Source: Fidelibacterota bacterium | GTDB taxonomy: Bacteria > Fidelibacterota > Marinisomatia > SCGC-AAA003-L08 > D37C17 | Assembly: GCA_002719095.1 (NCBI GenBank) | Contig: PBGO01000005.1 | Span: 5,428 to 40,697 of the forward strand | Direction: 5' to 3' | DNA: 35,270 bases | In this document: positions 8,001-16,729 of the stretch, piece by piece | How the letters are laid out: each line of letters starts with the position of its first letter | How positions within the stretch are numbered: the first letter of the stretch is position 1 | The notes under the pieces: generated by a model | Seen by the model: only the letters and a program-made list of their open reading frames with translations | The model's database searches: none | Told to the model about the DNA's origin: nothing | Position numbers and translations under genes: made by a program

Positions 8001-8465
8001 ATGAAAGAAGAAAAAATTAACATATCGTTTACCGGCGAATATTACAATTCGCTTGATTCAAAAAGCCGTCTAAGTATTCCGGCAAAGTTTAGAAAGGCTT
8101 TGGATCCCATTAATGACCGCACGTTCGTTCTCACGCGTGGATTTGATAAATGCCTCCTCCTATATCCTGTGTCTGAGTGGAGCAAAGTAGAAGAGCAGCT
8201 TAGCTTTTTAAGCTCTATGAAGGGCCGGCACAGAAATTTCATCAGATCCATCGTGAGGCACGCCTCTTATCTGCAATACGATTCTCAAGGAAGAGTCATC
8301 ATTCCTGAAAATTTATGTCGATATGCTGAAATAGAAAAAGAGATTGCCGTCATCGGCGTTATAAAAAAAATTGAATTATGGTCTCCAAGCATTTTGAATG
8401 ATTTTGATTCTGACTCTGAAGATTTAAATGAATTCGAAGATTTAGCTGACGAAATAAGTTTCTAG
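8001..8465 (+). CDS. mraZ: Transcriptional regulator MraZ
   Basis: MraZ is a DNA-binding protein made of two SpoVT/AbrB-like halves that forms a ring and represses the dcw operon. Both signature repeats are present: NSLDSKSRLSIPAKFR (residues 16-31) and QYDSQGRVIIPENL (92-105), each with the D-x3-R core. I chose the ATG at 8001 (154 residues, normal family length) because homology begins with FTGEYYNSLD. The longer open frame from 7890 would start inside the terminator and run through the promoter. No clear Shine-Dalgarno sequence precedes the ATG. The acidic C-terminal tail (134-151) is an extra. Its own TGGGN boxes lie just upstream, so it is probably autoregulated. The first 350 bases use G+C-rich codons (CGC, ACG, CTC, GCC) more than neighbouring genes. 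Confidence 0.95.
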   Translation: MKEEKINISFTGEYYNSLDSKSRLSIPAKFRKALDPINDRTFVLTRGFDKCLLLYPVSEWSKVEEQLSFLSSMKGRHRNFIRSIVRHASYLQYDSQGRVIIPENLCRYAEIEKEIAVIGVIKKIELWSPSILNDFDSDSEDLNEFEDLADEISF

Positions 8466-8467
8466 AA

Positions 8468-9394
8468 TTGAAATACAATAAGGGAAACTCACCGCACACA
8501 CCTATAATGAAGGATGAGGTTGTTGATAATCTTATATCAAACAAATCAGGAGTATATCTCGATTGTACTCTAGGTTTTGGAGGTCACGCACAAGAGATAA
8601 GTAATAATTTAGATGAAAGTGGAATGGTTATTGGTCTTGATTGTGACCAAGATGCATTCGCTTATTCAAAGGATAAGTTTAAATCAAATAAAAAAGTGAA
8701 AGTTTTTAATTCAAATTATGTGGATTTTGAAAATATTCTTAATTCTCTAAAAATAACTGAAATTGATGGAGCAATTATGGATCTTGGTATTTCGTCATTT
8801 CAAGTTGACCATAAAAGTAAAGGATTCTCTTACAGAATTGACAGTGACTTAGATATGCGGTTTGATTCAAGTTATAAAAAAACAGCTTTCAAGGTTTTAA
8901 ATAGTTATTCTGAAAATAGAATATCAGATATAATTAAAAATTTTGGAGAAGAGAGAAATTATAAAAAAATTTCTAATAGCATAGTGAGATTTTCAAAAAA
9001 AAATAATATGAATACTACTTTTGATCTTAAGGAAGCTATAACTAAAGCAATTAGTTACAAAACTAATATGAATAAGATTTTTTCAAGGGTGTTTCAATCT
9101 ATAAGGATAGAAGTAAATCAAGAATTTCAAAATATTAATAAAATGATAGAATCTTTACCAAAAAGAATAAAAGCTGGTGGAAAAATTTTGTGGATAACAT
9201 TCCACTCTCTAGAAGATAGAGTAGTTAAGAAGTCAACTTTTAAACTTGACGGAAAAGAAATTATAACTACAAATGGTAAAAAAAAAATAAAGTTAATTTC
9301 AAAAAAAGTTATCAGGCCTAGCAGACAAGAAATATTGAATAATAAAAGGTCGAGAAGCGCAAAGCTAAGAGGGTTAACGATTTTAGAATGCTAA
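8468..9394 (+). CDS. rsmH: 16S rRNA (cytosine(1402)-N4)-methyltransferase RsmH
   Basis: RsmH (MraW) methylates N4 of C1402 in the 16S rRNA P-site using S-adenosylmethionine. The protein is 308 residues, close to the usual length. It shows the conserved start SPHTPIMKDEVVDNL, the SAM-binding YLDCTLGFGGHAQEI and VIGLDCDQDAF, then MDLGISSFQVD, GFSYRIDSDLDMRFD and, near the end, ILWITFHSLEDRVVKK. The start is TTG at 8468, two bases after the mraZ stop; the next ATG (8507) would remove the conserved HTP motif. There is no strong ribosome binding site, so translation probably depends on mraZ. The position after mraZ is the standard dcw order. Confidence 0.95.
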   Translation: MKYNKGNSPHTPIMKDEVVDNLISNKSGVYLDCTLGFGGHAQEISNNLDESGMVIGLDCDQDAFAYSKDKFKSNKKVKVFNSNYVDFENILNSLKITEIDGAIMDLGISSFQVDHKSKGFSYRIDSDLDMRFDSSYKKTAFKVLNSYSENRISDIIKNFGEERNYKKISNSIVRFSKKNNMNTTFDLKEAITKAISYKTNMNKIFSRVFQSIRIEVNQEFQNINKMIESLPKRIKAGGKILWITFHSLEDRVVKKSTFKLDGKEIITTNGKKKIKLISKKVIRPSRQEILNNKRSRSAKLRGLTILEC

Positions 9395-9714
9395 GAAAGT
9401 CACATTATAAAAGAAAAAGCTACAGAAAAAAAAATAAAGATATTTTTCCATTGTCTTTTACAATTATAGTCTTAATGATTATAGCTGTTTTAAACGAATT
9501 CATTCAAAGAGATCGATTGAGTAGCTTAAAGGATATAAAAAAATCATATTTACAGGAATTAGAAGAATCGAGAGTAGAGCTTCAGTCCTTAGATAAAGAG
9601 TTTGAGATTCTATTTCAGCAAAATAAGATTTTAATAGCGAATGCTTTTTATAGCGATAGAAAAAAGTGGTCAACTGTAACAATTAAAAGATCAAATTGGG
9701 AAATTAAGAATTGA
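9388..9714 (+). CDS. ftsL: FtsL-like cell division protein
   Basis: This short 108-residue protein has a basic N-terminus (RKSHYKRKSYRKKNK), one membrane helix at about residues 22-38, and then a long coiled-coil-like helix (DRLSSLKDIKKSYLQELEESRVELQSL). It is a bitopic architecture with a small periplasmic coiled coil, as in FtsL, which pairs with FtsB and supports FtsQ, FtsW and FtsI in the divisome. Sequence identity to FtsL is weak, as is normal for this family. The assignment rests on topology and on the position between rsmH and ftsI. It overlaps rsmH by 7 bases and ftsI by 4. Confidence 0.75.
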   Translation: MLRKSHYKRKSYRKKNKDIFPLSFTIIVLMIIAVLNEFIQRDRLSSLKDIKKSYLQELEESRVELQSLDKEFEILFQQNKILIANAFYSDRKKWSTVTIKRSNWEIKN

Positions 9715-11417
9715 CAAAGCTATATAAAAATCATCATAATAGACTAAGAATTATTCTAATTGTATGTCTTTCATTTATGTTAGTATCAACAACTAAAACT
9801 TTTTATTTACAAGTTTTTAAATCTCAGGATAAGAGTATTGAAATTCAAAAAATTGTAAAAGGTGATAGAGGAGTGATATATGATAGGAATTTGACAAAAT
9901 TAGCGTATGATATAAATTTTTATGATCTATACTTAAACAAAAATGAGATAACCGATATTTATTCGATAAAATATTTTTTAAATGAGTATTTTGAGTATAA
10001 TACTTCGAATTTAGATTCCATAATTAATATTAGTAAAAAATCAGATGTTCTAATCGTTGAGGGTGTGCCATATTATAAAATTGATGAATTGAGTGAAGTA
10101 TTAAAATTATATCCTCAAATTAAAAAAAGTATACAGTACAAGGGAAGATACTATCCAGAAAAGAGTTTGGCCTCACAAATTATTGGAAAATTTTCTCATA
10201 AAAATGATACAATAGGTAGATGGGGTGTAGAGCGTATTCTAAACGAATTAATTAAGGCAAAAAAAAATAAGTTAAGCTTTAGTGTAACTTCAAGGGGAAG
10301 GATAAAAAAAAGATTTTTAGAAGATGAATATTTAGCCTTATCTGGCCAGGATGTAATGCTTACGATTGATATTGAATATCAAAAAATATTAGAACAAGAA
10401 TTAATTCGTCAAATGGAAAATACAGGATCAAAGTCTGCAAATGGCCTCATAATTAATCCTTTTAATGGAGAAATTTTAGCGATTGCTTCGGTTCCAAGTT
10501 CAAATTTAAATAATAAACTCAAAGAAATAGAGTTGATTAGAGATTATGTATGTAATTTTTCATACGAACCTGGTTCCACGCTAAAGCCTTTTTCAATTTT
10601 GGCTGGAATGAAAAATAATAAAATTAATCTTGAAGATAAATATTTTTGTGAAAATGGTAGATATAAGATACCCGGATTAAATCGTAAAAGATACATTCAA
10701 GATCATGATCCTCATGATACTCTAAGCGTAAATGAAATTTTAGCTCATTCAAGTAATATCGGACTTGTAAAAGTTTCATCTGATATTGGAATGGAAAGCA
10801 TATATAACACGTTCAGAGAATTTGGATTTGGTCAACGACCAATGTTAGATGAATATTCTACATCTGCAGGTTTAATGAAAGATTTAAACAAATGGAATAT
10901 ACATTCATTAGTTTCTATACCTATTGGACAAGAATTAAGAGTCACTAACTTGCAAATTGGATTAGCCTACTCAGCAATTGCAAATGGAGGCTATCTGATT
11001 AAACCAAAATTATTTTATAAAAAAAATCACAATAACGAATCATCACAAATTGTTAGAAAAGTTGCTAATGAGACTGATTTAGATAAGCTAGTTGAATCAC
11101 TAAAACTTGTTGTATCAAACGGAACGGCAACTCAAGCACTTGAAAATCATTCAATATGCTCATATGGCAAAACTGGAACTGCACAGGTATACGATAAAGA
11201 TAGCAGAGCATATTCAGACTCACTATTTATATCTACTTATGCGGGTGTTTTTCCATGCGAAAATCCAAAGTTAGTATGTGTGATAAGCTTTATTAACCCA
11301 GAAGTAGATAAGAAATGGGCGAGTCAATCTGCTGTACCAGCTTTTAGAGAAATTATTAATAGAATTGTTAATAGAGATCAAAATTTATCAATGGATATTG
11401 CACATGAAATTAGATAA
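9711..11417 (+). CDS. ftsI: Peptidoglycan D,D-transpeptidase FtsI (PBP3, class B)
   Basis: This 568-residue class B penicillin-binding protein crosslinks septal peptidoglycan. It has one membrane helix (about residues 12-30) and a pedestal domain with KGDRGVIYDRN and a GRYYPEKSLASQIIG linker. The transpeptidase domain follows, with all three active-site motifs: STLK at 289-292 (nucleophile S289), SSN at 347-349 and KTGT at 487-490. No PASTA domain follows. The start is TTG at 9711, sharing TTGA with the ftsL-like stop. The last 14 bases overlap murE. Its place before murE and in the same cluster as ftsW fits a division-specific role rather than elongation. Confidence 0.95.
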   Translation: MTKLYKNHHNRLRIILIVCLSFMLVSTTKTFYLQVFKSQDKSIEIQKIVKGDRGVIYDRNLTKLAYDINFYDLYLNKNEITDIYSIKYFLNEYFEYNTSNLDSIINISKKSDVLIVEGVPYYKIDELSEVLKLYPQIKKSIQYKGRYYPEKSLASQIIGKFSHKNDTIGRWGVERILNELIKAKKNKLSFSVTSRGRIKKRFLEDEYLALSGQDVMLTIDIEYQKILEQELIRQMENTGSKSANGLIINPFNGEILAIASVPSSNLNNKLKEIELIRDYVCNFSYEPGSTLKPFSILAGMKNNKINLEDKYFCENGRYKIPGLNRKRYIQDHDPHDTLSVNEILAHSSNIGLVKVSSDIGMESIYNTFREFGFGQRPMLDEYSTSAGLMKDLNKWNIHSLVSIPIGQELRVTNLQIGLAYSAIANGGYLIKPKLFYKKNHNNESSQIVRKVANETDLDKLVESLKLVVSNGTATQALENHSICSYGKTGTAQVYDKDSRAYSDSLFISTYAGVFPCENPKLVCVISFINPEVDKKWASQSAVPAFREIINRIVNRDQNLSMDIAHEIR

Positions 11418-12855
11418 GCTACTAAAAAATCTTGATTACAGAGGAGAGATTGATTTAAGTATTGATGTTGAGAAAATATCTTATGACTCTAGAAAAATAG
11501 ATAAAAATTCATGCTTCATAGCATTTTGTGGGATTAAAACTGATGGTCACAATTATATTAAAGATGTTATAGAAAAAAAACCAAAATTAATAATTGTTGA
11601 TAATGATGAGTATATGAATGAGTACGAGTTTATAATTAAAGTAGAAAATTCAAGAAAAGCACTATCAAAAATATCTTCAAATTTTTATGGTAATCCATCT
11701 TCTGAAATAAATGTTATAGGCGTTACTGGAACTAATGGAAAAACGTCAACATGTCTCATAACAAAAAAAATTATGGATTCCATGGGTCAGAAATGCGCTT
11801 ATCTTGGAACGCTTGGATTTATATTAAACGAGAATGTTTCAAGTACAGGCTATACAACTCCAGAATCTCTTGAATTACAGAGTATTTTAAAATTAATTAA
11901 AGATAGCGGGACTCAACATTCTGCAATTGAAGTTTCATCTCACTCTTTAGTTCAGGAAAGAGTCAGTTCAACTGATTTTGACGTAGCAGTTTTTACTAAT
12001 TTAAGTCAAGATCATCTTGACTACCATAAAACAATGAAGGAATATTTTAATGCTAAAGCCAAACTCTTCAGAAATCTTAATAATAATTCTACCTCAGTTA
12101 TAAACACTGATGATTTTTATGGAAGGACCCTTTTTGAAGAATCCAAATCACAGAGAATATCATTTGGTAAAAAGAATAAATCAGATATTCAATTAAAAAA
12201 AATTGAACAATCTATTAGCAAAACACAAATTGAAATGATAATTATGGGCAAGAATTTTGAATTTGAAACTAATCTTGTTGGGGAATACAATGTTTATAAT
12301 ATTATGGCGTCGATAGGTTCATTGATTTCTTTGGATTTTAAAATTGAAGATATTTTAGATTCATTATCAAAACAAACCTTAAACATTCCTGGTAGAATGG
12401 AGCTTGTATGCAAAAAGAATAATAAATATTTTTTCATTGATTATGCACATACTCCTGATGCATTTAAGCAAATCTTTTCAAACATAAAAAAAGTTAAATC
12501 AAAAGATGATATTTTGTGCGTCTTTGGTTGTGGTGGAGATAGAGATGCAACAAAAAGAGCAAGAATGGCTTCTATTGCTGAACAATATTGCAAAAAAGTT
12601 TATGTTACTACAGACAATCCAAGAAGCGAAAATATACAGCAAATTTTTTCAGATATTTTAAATGGTTTTCAAACTAATAATTATCATTTAATTGAAGATA
12701 GAAAAAAAGCTATTGAAACAGCCATAGATTCTATGGATGATAACAGTGTATTGCTTGTTCTTGGAAAGGGAAGGGAGAACTACCAGATTATTAATGAATC
12801 TCAATTTTATTTCAGTGATTCAGATACCATAAAAGATATTGTATATGAGAGCTAG
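11404..12855 (+). CDS. murE: UDP-MurNAc-tripeptide synthetase MurE, probably meso-diaminopimelate-adding
   Basis: MurE adds the third amino acid to UDP-MurNAc-dipeptide in the cytoplasm. The 483-residue protein has an N-terminal UDP-binding part (ISYDSRKI), the ATP loop VTGTNGKTST (residues 107-116), the VSSHSL and NLSQDHLDYH motifs, and DYAHTPDA (about 346-353). DNPR at 404-407 is the motif that, in characterised MurE enzymes, selects meso-diaminopimelate rather than lysine. This argues for a Gram-negative-type peptidoglycan. I chose the ATG at 11404, which gives the usual length and a 14-base overlap with ftsI. A TTG-initiated version from 11365 would add 13 residues with no family support. 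Confidence 0.95.
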   Translation: MKLDKLLKNLDYRGEIDLSIDVEKISYDSRKIDKNSCFIAFCGIKTDGHNYIKDVIEKKPKLIIVDNDEYMNEYEFIIKVENSRKALSKISSNFYGNPSSEINVIGVTGTNGKTSTCLITKKIMDSMGQKCAYLGTLGFILNENVSSTGYTTPESLELQSILKLIKDSGTQHSAIEVSSHSLVQERVSSTDFDVAVFTNLSQDHLDYHKTMKEYFNAKAKLFRNLNNNSTSVINTDDFYGRTLFEESKSQRISFGKKNKSDIQLKKIEQSISKTQIEMIIMGKNFEFETNLVGEYNVYNIMASIGSLISLDFKIEDILDSLSKQTLNIPGRMELVCKKNNKYFFIDYAHTPDAFKQIFSNIKKVKSKDDILCVFGCGGDRDATKRARMASIAEQYCKKVYVTTDNPRSENIQQIFSDILNGFQTNNYHLIEDRKKAIETAIDSMDDNSVLLVLGKGRENYQIINESQFYFSDSDTIKDIVYES

Positions 12856-14206
12856 AATAAGTAGTAAAAATATTTTAAAGAAGTGTTTATCAGAAATGAT
12901 GGATTTCAATTTCAATAAATCGATTGAAAGTATTGTAATTGACTCTAGAAAAATTAGGCATAATGATATTTTTTTATGCCTTCAAGGTAATAAAAGTCAT
13001 GGATCAGACTTCATTGATGAAGAAATTCTAAGAAAAGTAAGCTACATAATTACAGATAGTAAAACGAAAGGTGATAAAATTCTTAACGTTGATAACTCTA
13101 ATCTCTTTTTAAATAATTTAGCAAAAAATTTCAGAAAAAGATTAGAAACAAAATTTATTGGAATCACAGGAACCAACGGAAAAACATCAACTAAAGAATT
13201 TTTGTTACAAATGTTAAAAACAAAATTTAATGTTAGTTGCTCAAGAGGAAATTATAATTCTTTAATCAGTATGCCGCTTTCAGTACTTGAATGCAACGAA
13301 AACTCCGATTTTTGTATTTTAGAAATGGGTGCAAGCAAGAATGGCGAAATAGGAAAGTTATGTGAAATAGCTAATCCCAATTATGGTGTTGTTACAAATA
13401 TTTCTGAGTCTCATCTTAAAGGTTATTCAAACTTTAATAGTCTCATAAAAACAAAAATGCAGTTATTCGATTATTTATCAAATAACAATGGAACTTTTTT
13501 TCAAAATCTTGATGATAAAAATATTTCAGTAAAAAATAATGATAAATTGAAATCAATATCTTTTTCTATACTAAATGAAAATTCAGATTATTTTATGAAA
13601 AATAATTACAATGAAAGTAAGGATAATCGCAAAGTATTAATAAATGATTATGAGTTTGTAATGCCCCATCACTCAAAATCCTTTAAATATAATTTTTTAT
13701 GCAGTTACTCAATTGCTTCACATCTTGGAATCAGTAATGAAAATATAGATAAAGGACTAAAAGAATATGATATACCTAATGGTAGAGGAAACATTATTAA
13801 AAAAAATGATTATTTAATAATCAACGATTCATATAATGCTAATTATAAATCAATGACTCAGGGAATAGAAGATTTAAACAGTATTACAAAGGGTAAATAT
13901 AATGCTAATCTTTTTTTGTCTGACATGTTAGAATTGGGAGAAAAGAGTGAATTCTTCCACAGTAAGTTAGGTTGTTTTTTAAGTAACTTAGATTTCATTG
14001 ATAATATTTTCTTAATAGGCAAAAGAGTGGTCACTACGTATGATGCTATTGAAAATAGGAAAGTAAAAAAATATTATTTTGAAGATTTGAATTCATTTTT
14101 TAAAAATTTCAGACTTAAACAAATTGATAAAAATAGTATCAATTATATCAAAGGGTCAAGATCTATGCATTTAAATAAAATAATGGAAGTTTTTGATGTT
14201 AGATGA
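12845..14206 (+). CDS. murF: UDP-MurNAc-tripeptide-D-alanyl-D-alanine ligase MurF
   Basis: MurF attaches D-Ala-D-Ala to complete the cytoplasmic UDP-MurNAc-pentapeptide. The 453-residue protein shows ESIVIDSRKIRHNDIF (N-terminal UDP-binding domain), ATP loop GITGTNGKTSTKEF (around 106-119), EMGASKNGEI with the following NISESH motif, and NDSYNANYKSM in the C-terminal domain, a hallmark of MurF. The ATG at 12845 overlaps murE by 11 bases; a TTG at 12839 would add two residues and cannot be excluded. The central domain is shorter on conserved sequence than usual (lysine/asparagine-rich between about 220 and 265), which probably reflects the strong AT bias. Confidence 0.94.
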   Translation: MRARISSKNILKKCLSEMMDFNFNKSIESIVIDSRKIRHNDIFLCLQGNKSHGSDFIDEEILRKVSYIITDSKTKGDKILNVDNSNLFLNNLAKNFRKRLETKFIGITGTNGKTSTKEFLLQMLKTKFNVSCSRGNYNSLISMPLSVLECNENSDFCILEMGASKNGEIGKLCEIANPNYGVVTNISESHLKGYSNFNSLIKTKMQLFDYLSNNNGTFFQNLDDKNISVKNNDKLKSISFSILNENSDYFMKNNYNESKDNRKVLINDYEFVMPHHSKSFKYNFLCSYSIASHLGISNENIDKGLKEYDIPNGRGNIIKKNDYLIINDSYNANYKSMTQGIEDLNSITKGKYNANLFLSDMLELGEKSEFFHSKLGCFLSNLDFIDNIFLIGKRVVTTYDAIENRKVKKYYFEDLNSFFKNFRLKQIDKNSINYIKGSRSMHLNKIMEVFDVR

Positions 14207-15413
14207 CATAATCCAAATAATAAATCCAAATTTTAATCTATTCGGCTATTTATCTTTTAGATCAATTATGGCATTTGTTTTTGCTTTAACTTTAAGTTTC
14301 TTAATCGGGCCTAAAATAATCCGCACACTCAAAAATCACCAAATAGGTGAAATGATTAGAAAAAATGGGCCTGAATCCCACCTCAAAAAAGAAGGTACAC
14401 CAACAATGGGGGGGGTGATAATATTGATATCTGTCATCCTCCCTACAATCCTTTTTTCAGATGTGACAAATTTTTATATTCAAATAATTTTAGTATCAAC
14501 TTTAGCAATGGGAATCGTAGGACTTATTGATGATTATTTGAAAGTAATTAAAAAATATTCAGATGGGTTAATAGCTAGATACAAGTTATTTGCACAAGTC
14601 CTTATTGGTCTTTTTGTGTCATTAATGATGCTTAATGGAATGAATCAAAATGGTAATTATATCAATGATTACGGAATAGAAAAAGATACCATTCAAAATT
14701 TTGAAGATTATAATTATAGAGCCTCAGAAATTTCAATACCATTTCTTCCTGATAAAAGATTTTCCACAATTAAAAATAATACTTATGAAAAAGTAAATTC
14801 CGTTGAATCAGGGACTATTGAATTAGGTATTTTTTTATTTATTTTATTAAGTATTATCGTTGTTTCAGGAAGTTCAAATTCAATTAATTTAACTGATGGG
14901 TTAGATGGATTAGCTGCTGGTTTATCTGCGATAGTATTTTTTACTCTTGGGATTATAGGTTATGCTACTGGACATGTAAATTTCAGTTCATATCTAAACA
15001 TTACATACATTAATAATTCAGGTGAAATAGCTGTTTTTTGTATGGCAATGGTCGGTTCATGCTTAGGTTTCTTGTGGTACAATACCAAACCAGCAGAAAT
15101 ATTTATGGGTGATACTGGCTCTCTATCTTTGGGAACTGCAATGGGTGTTATCTCGATTATTTTAAAGAAAGAAGTTTTACTGGTAATAATTGCAGGATTA
15201 TTTGTAGTTGAGTCGCTTTCAGTTATATTGCAAGTTACTTATTTTAAATTTTCTAGGTGGAGATATGGGGTTCCAAGGAAAATTTTTATGATGTCTCCAT
15301 TACATCATCATTTTGAATTAAAGGGAATAAAAGAAAGTAAAATTGTTACACGATTTTGGATTTTAGGAATTTTATTTGCTTTAATAGCACTAATCACATT
15401 GAAGGTGCAATAA
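14196..15413 (+). CDS. mraY: Phospho-MurNAc-pentapeptide transferase MraY
   Basis: MraY transfers phospho-MurNAc-pentapeptide to undecaprenyl phosphate, forming lipid I at the inner membrane. Recognised motifs are KKEGTPTMGGVIIL (residues 64-77), GLIDDYLKV with the D112-D113 pair, NLTDGLDGLA (231-240), AEIFMGDTGSLSLG and MSPLHHHFELKG. About ten membrane helices alternate between them. At 405 residues it is longer than the roughly 360 of E. coli because of a polar insertion at about 149-205, in the loop after a membrane helix. Longer MraY proteins of this kind are, to my knowledge, common in Bacteroidota-like bacteria. I chose the ATG at 14196 (11-base overlap with murF) over the adjoining TTG. 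Confidence 0.95.
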   Translation: MLDDIIQIINPNFNLFGYLSFRSIMAFVFALTLSFLIGPKIIRTLKNHQIGEMIRKNGPESHLKKEGTPTMGGVIILISVILPTILFSDVTNFYIQIILVSTLAMGIVGLIDDYLKVIKKYSDGLIARYKLFAQVLIGLFVSLMMLNGMNQNGNYINDYGIEKDTIQNFEDYNYRASEISIPFLPDKRFSTIKNNTYEKVNSVESGTIELGIFLFILLSIIVVSGSSNSINLTDGLDGLAAGLSAIVFFTLGIIGYATGHVNFSSYLNITYINNSGEIAVFCMAMVGSCLGFLWYNTKPAEIFMGDTGSLSLGTAMGVISIILKKEVLLVIIAGLFVVESLSVILQVTYFKFSRWRYGVPRKIFMMSPLHHHFELKGIKESKIVTRFWILGILFALIALITLKVQ

Positions 15414-16729
15414 TGCTAAGTAGATCTATTTCAATTATTGGAGCAGGAATATCTGGAATATCATGTGCTGAGTTTGCATTAAAACTTGGTTATAAAGTTT
15501 TTCTCAGTGAAATATCAAATAAAGATATTAAAATTAAAAATAATAAAAATTTAAAAATTGAAACAGGTCAACACTCAGATGAAATACTTAATAGTAATTA
15601 CATTATTTTAAGCCCTGGTATCCCACAAAATATTGAAATAATAGAAAAAGCTAAAAGAAAAAAAATTCCAATTATTAATGAAATTGAATTTGGTAGCTGG
15701 TTTTGCGAACATGATATTTTAGCAATAACTGGGTCAAATGGTAAATCTACAACCTGTATGATGTTGCACGAAATTTTAGTCAATAATGGATATCAAAGTT
15801 ATTTAGGCGGAAATTTCGGAATACCGTTTACAAAAAATTTAATCAGAACAATGAATAATAAAAGTGATAGAATTGTTCACGTTCTTGAACTCAGCAGTTT
15901 TCAAATTGAATTATTATCAAATTTTAAATCAGATATGTCATGTATTTTGAATATTTCTCAAGATCATCTTGATAGATATATAAATATGGAATCTTACGTT
16001 GAAACAAAACTCAAGATTTTAAAATTTTCAAAAAAAACATTCTACAATAACAAGGATATTAATCTTAAAAAAAAGATTAATAGTGATCATAATCCAAATT
16101 ATTATAAAATTGATTCTAATACTTCATCTTTTAGAATAAATAATAGATCTATCGTTACAAAATCTGGCGAGATTTTATTTAATTTGGAAGAGACTAATTT
16201 TGTGGGAGATCATAATTTGCAAAATGCAATATCTGCCTGTACTTTGGCATTTCACTATGGCGTTGATAAAAATTCAATTTCACAATCAATAAAAAAGATC
16301 AAACCACTAAATCATCGTATCGAATATATTGGACAGTACAGTAATGTTAAATATTATAATGATTCAAAATCAACAAATTTAAATTCGACAATTAAAGCTA
16401 TAAAAAGTTTTGAAAAGAATGTGATTTTGATATTGGGAGGACAAAATAAGGGTTTTGATTTTTCAGAGTTAAAATCTTTTTCCAAAAAGATAAAATTAAT
16501 TTTTTGTTATGGAGATTCAGGTTTAGATATTTCAGAGAGTCTTCATCCTTACTTCAAAACTTATTTTAAGTCTAATTTTAGAAAATGTATTATTGAAGCA
16601 GTAAGAATGTCTTCTGAAAATGATAATATTTTACTTTCTCCTGGCTGCTCAAGCTATGATCAATTTGATAATTTTGAAAAAAGGGGTGATTCATTTAAAA
16701 AAATTATTTCGGAGATTCATTATGTCTAG
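15413..16729 (+). CDS. murD: UDP-MurNAc-L-alanine--D-glutamate ligase MurD
   Basis: MurD adds D-glutamate to UDP-MurNAc-L-Ala. The 438-residue protein starts with SISIIGAGISGISCAEFA (UDP-binding Rossmann part). It has the ATP loop AITGSNGKSTT (105-114), ELSSFQIELL, NISQDHLDRY, YNDSKSTN and the C-terminal SPGCSSYDQFDNFEKRGDSF, a strong MurD signature. The ATG at 15413 shares one base with the mraY stop (TAATG) and has GAAGG at 15401-15405 as a ribosome binding site. The longer frame from 15356 lies inside mraY and is not supported by homology. It overlaps ftsW by 8 bases. Confidence 0.95.
   Translation: MLSRSISIIGAGISGISCAEFALKLGYKVFLSEISNKDIKIKNNKNLKIETGQHSDEILNSNYIILSPGIPQNIEIIEKAKRKKIPIINEIEFGSWFCEHDILAITGSNGKSTTCMMLHEILVNNGYQSYLGGNFGIPFTKNLIRTMNNKSDRIVHVLELSSFQIELLSNFKSDMSCILNISQDHLDRYINMESYVETKLKILKFSKKTFYNNKDINLKKKINSDHNPNYYKIDSNTSSFRINNRSIVTKSGEILFNLEETNFVGDHNLQNAISACTLAFHYGVDKNSISQSIKKIKPLNHRIEYIGQYSNVKYYNDSKSTNLNSTIKAIKSFEKNVILILGGQNKGFDFSELKSFSKKIKLIFCYGDSGLDISESLHPYFKTYFKSNFRKCIIEAVRMSSENDNILLSPGCSSYDQFDNFEKRGDSFKKIISEIHYV

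Noticed and set aside
11365-11403. TTG-initiated longer MurE
   Set aside because: The added residues only translate the ftsI tail in another frame; the ATG at 11404 gives the usual MurE start and length.
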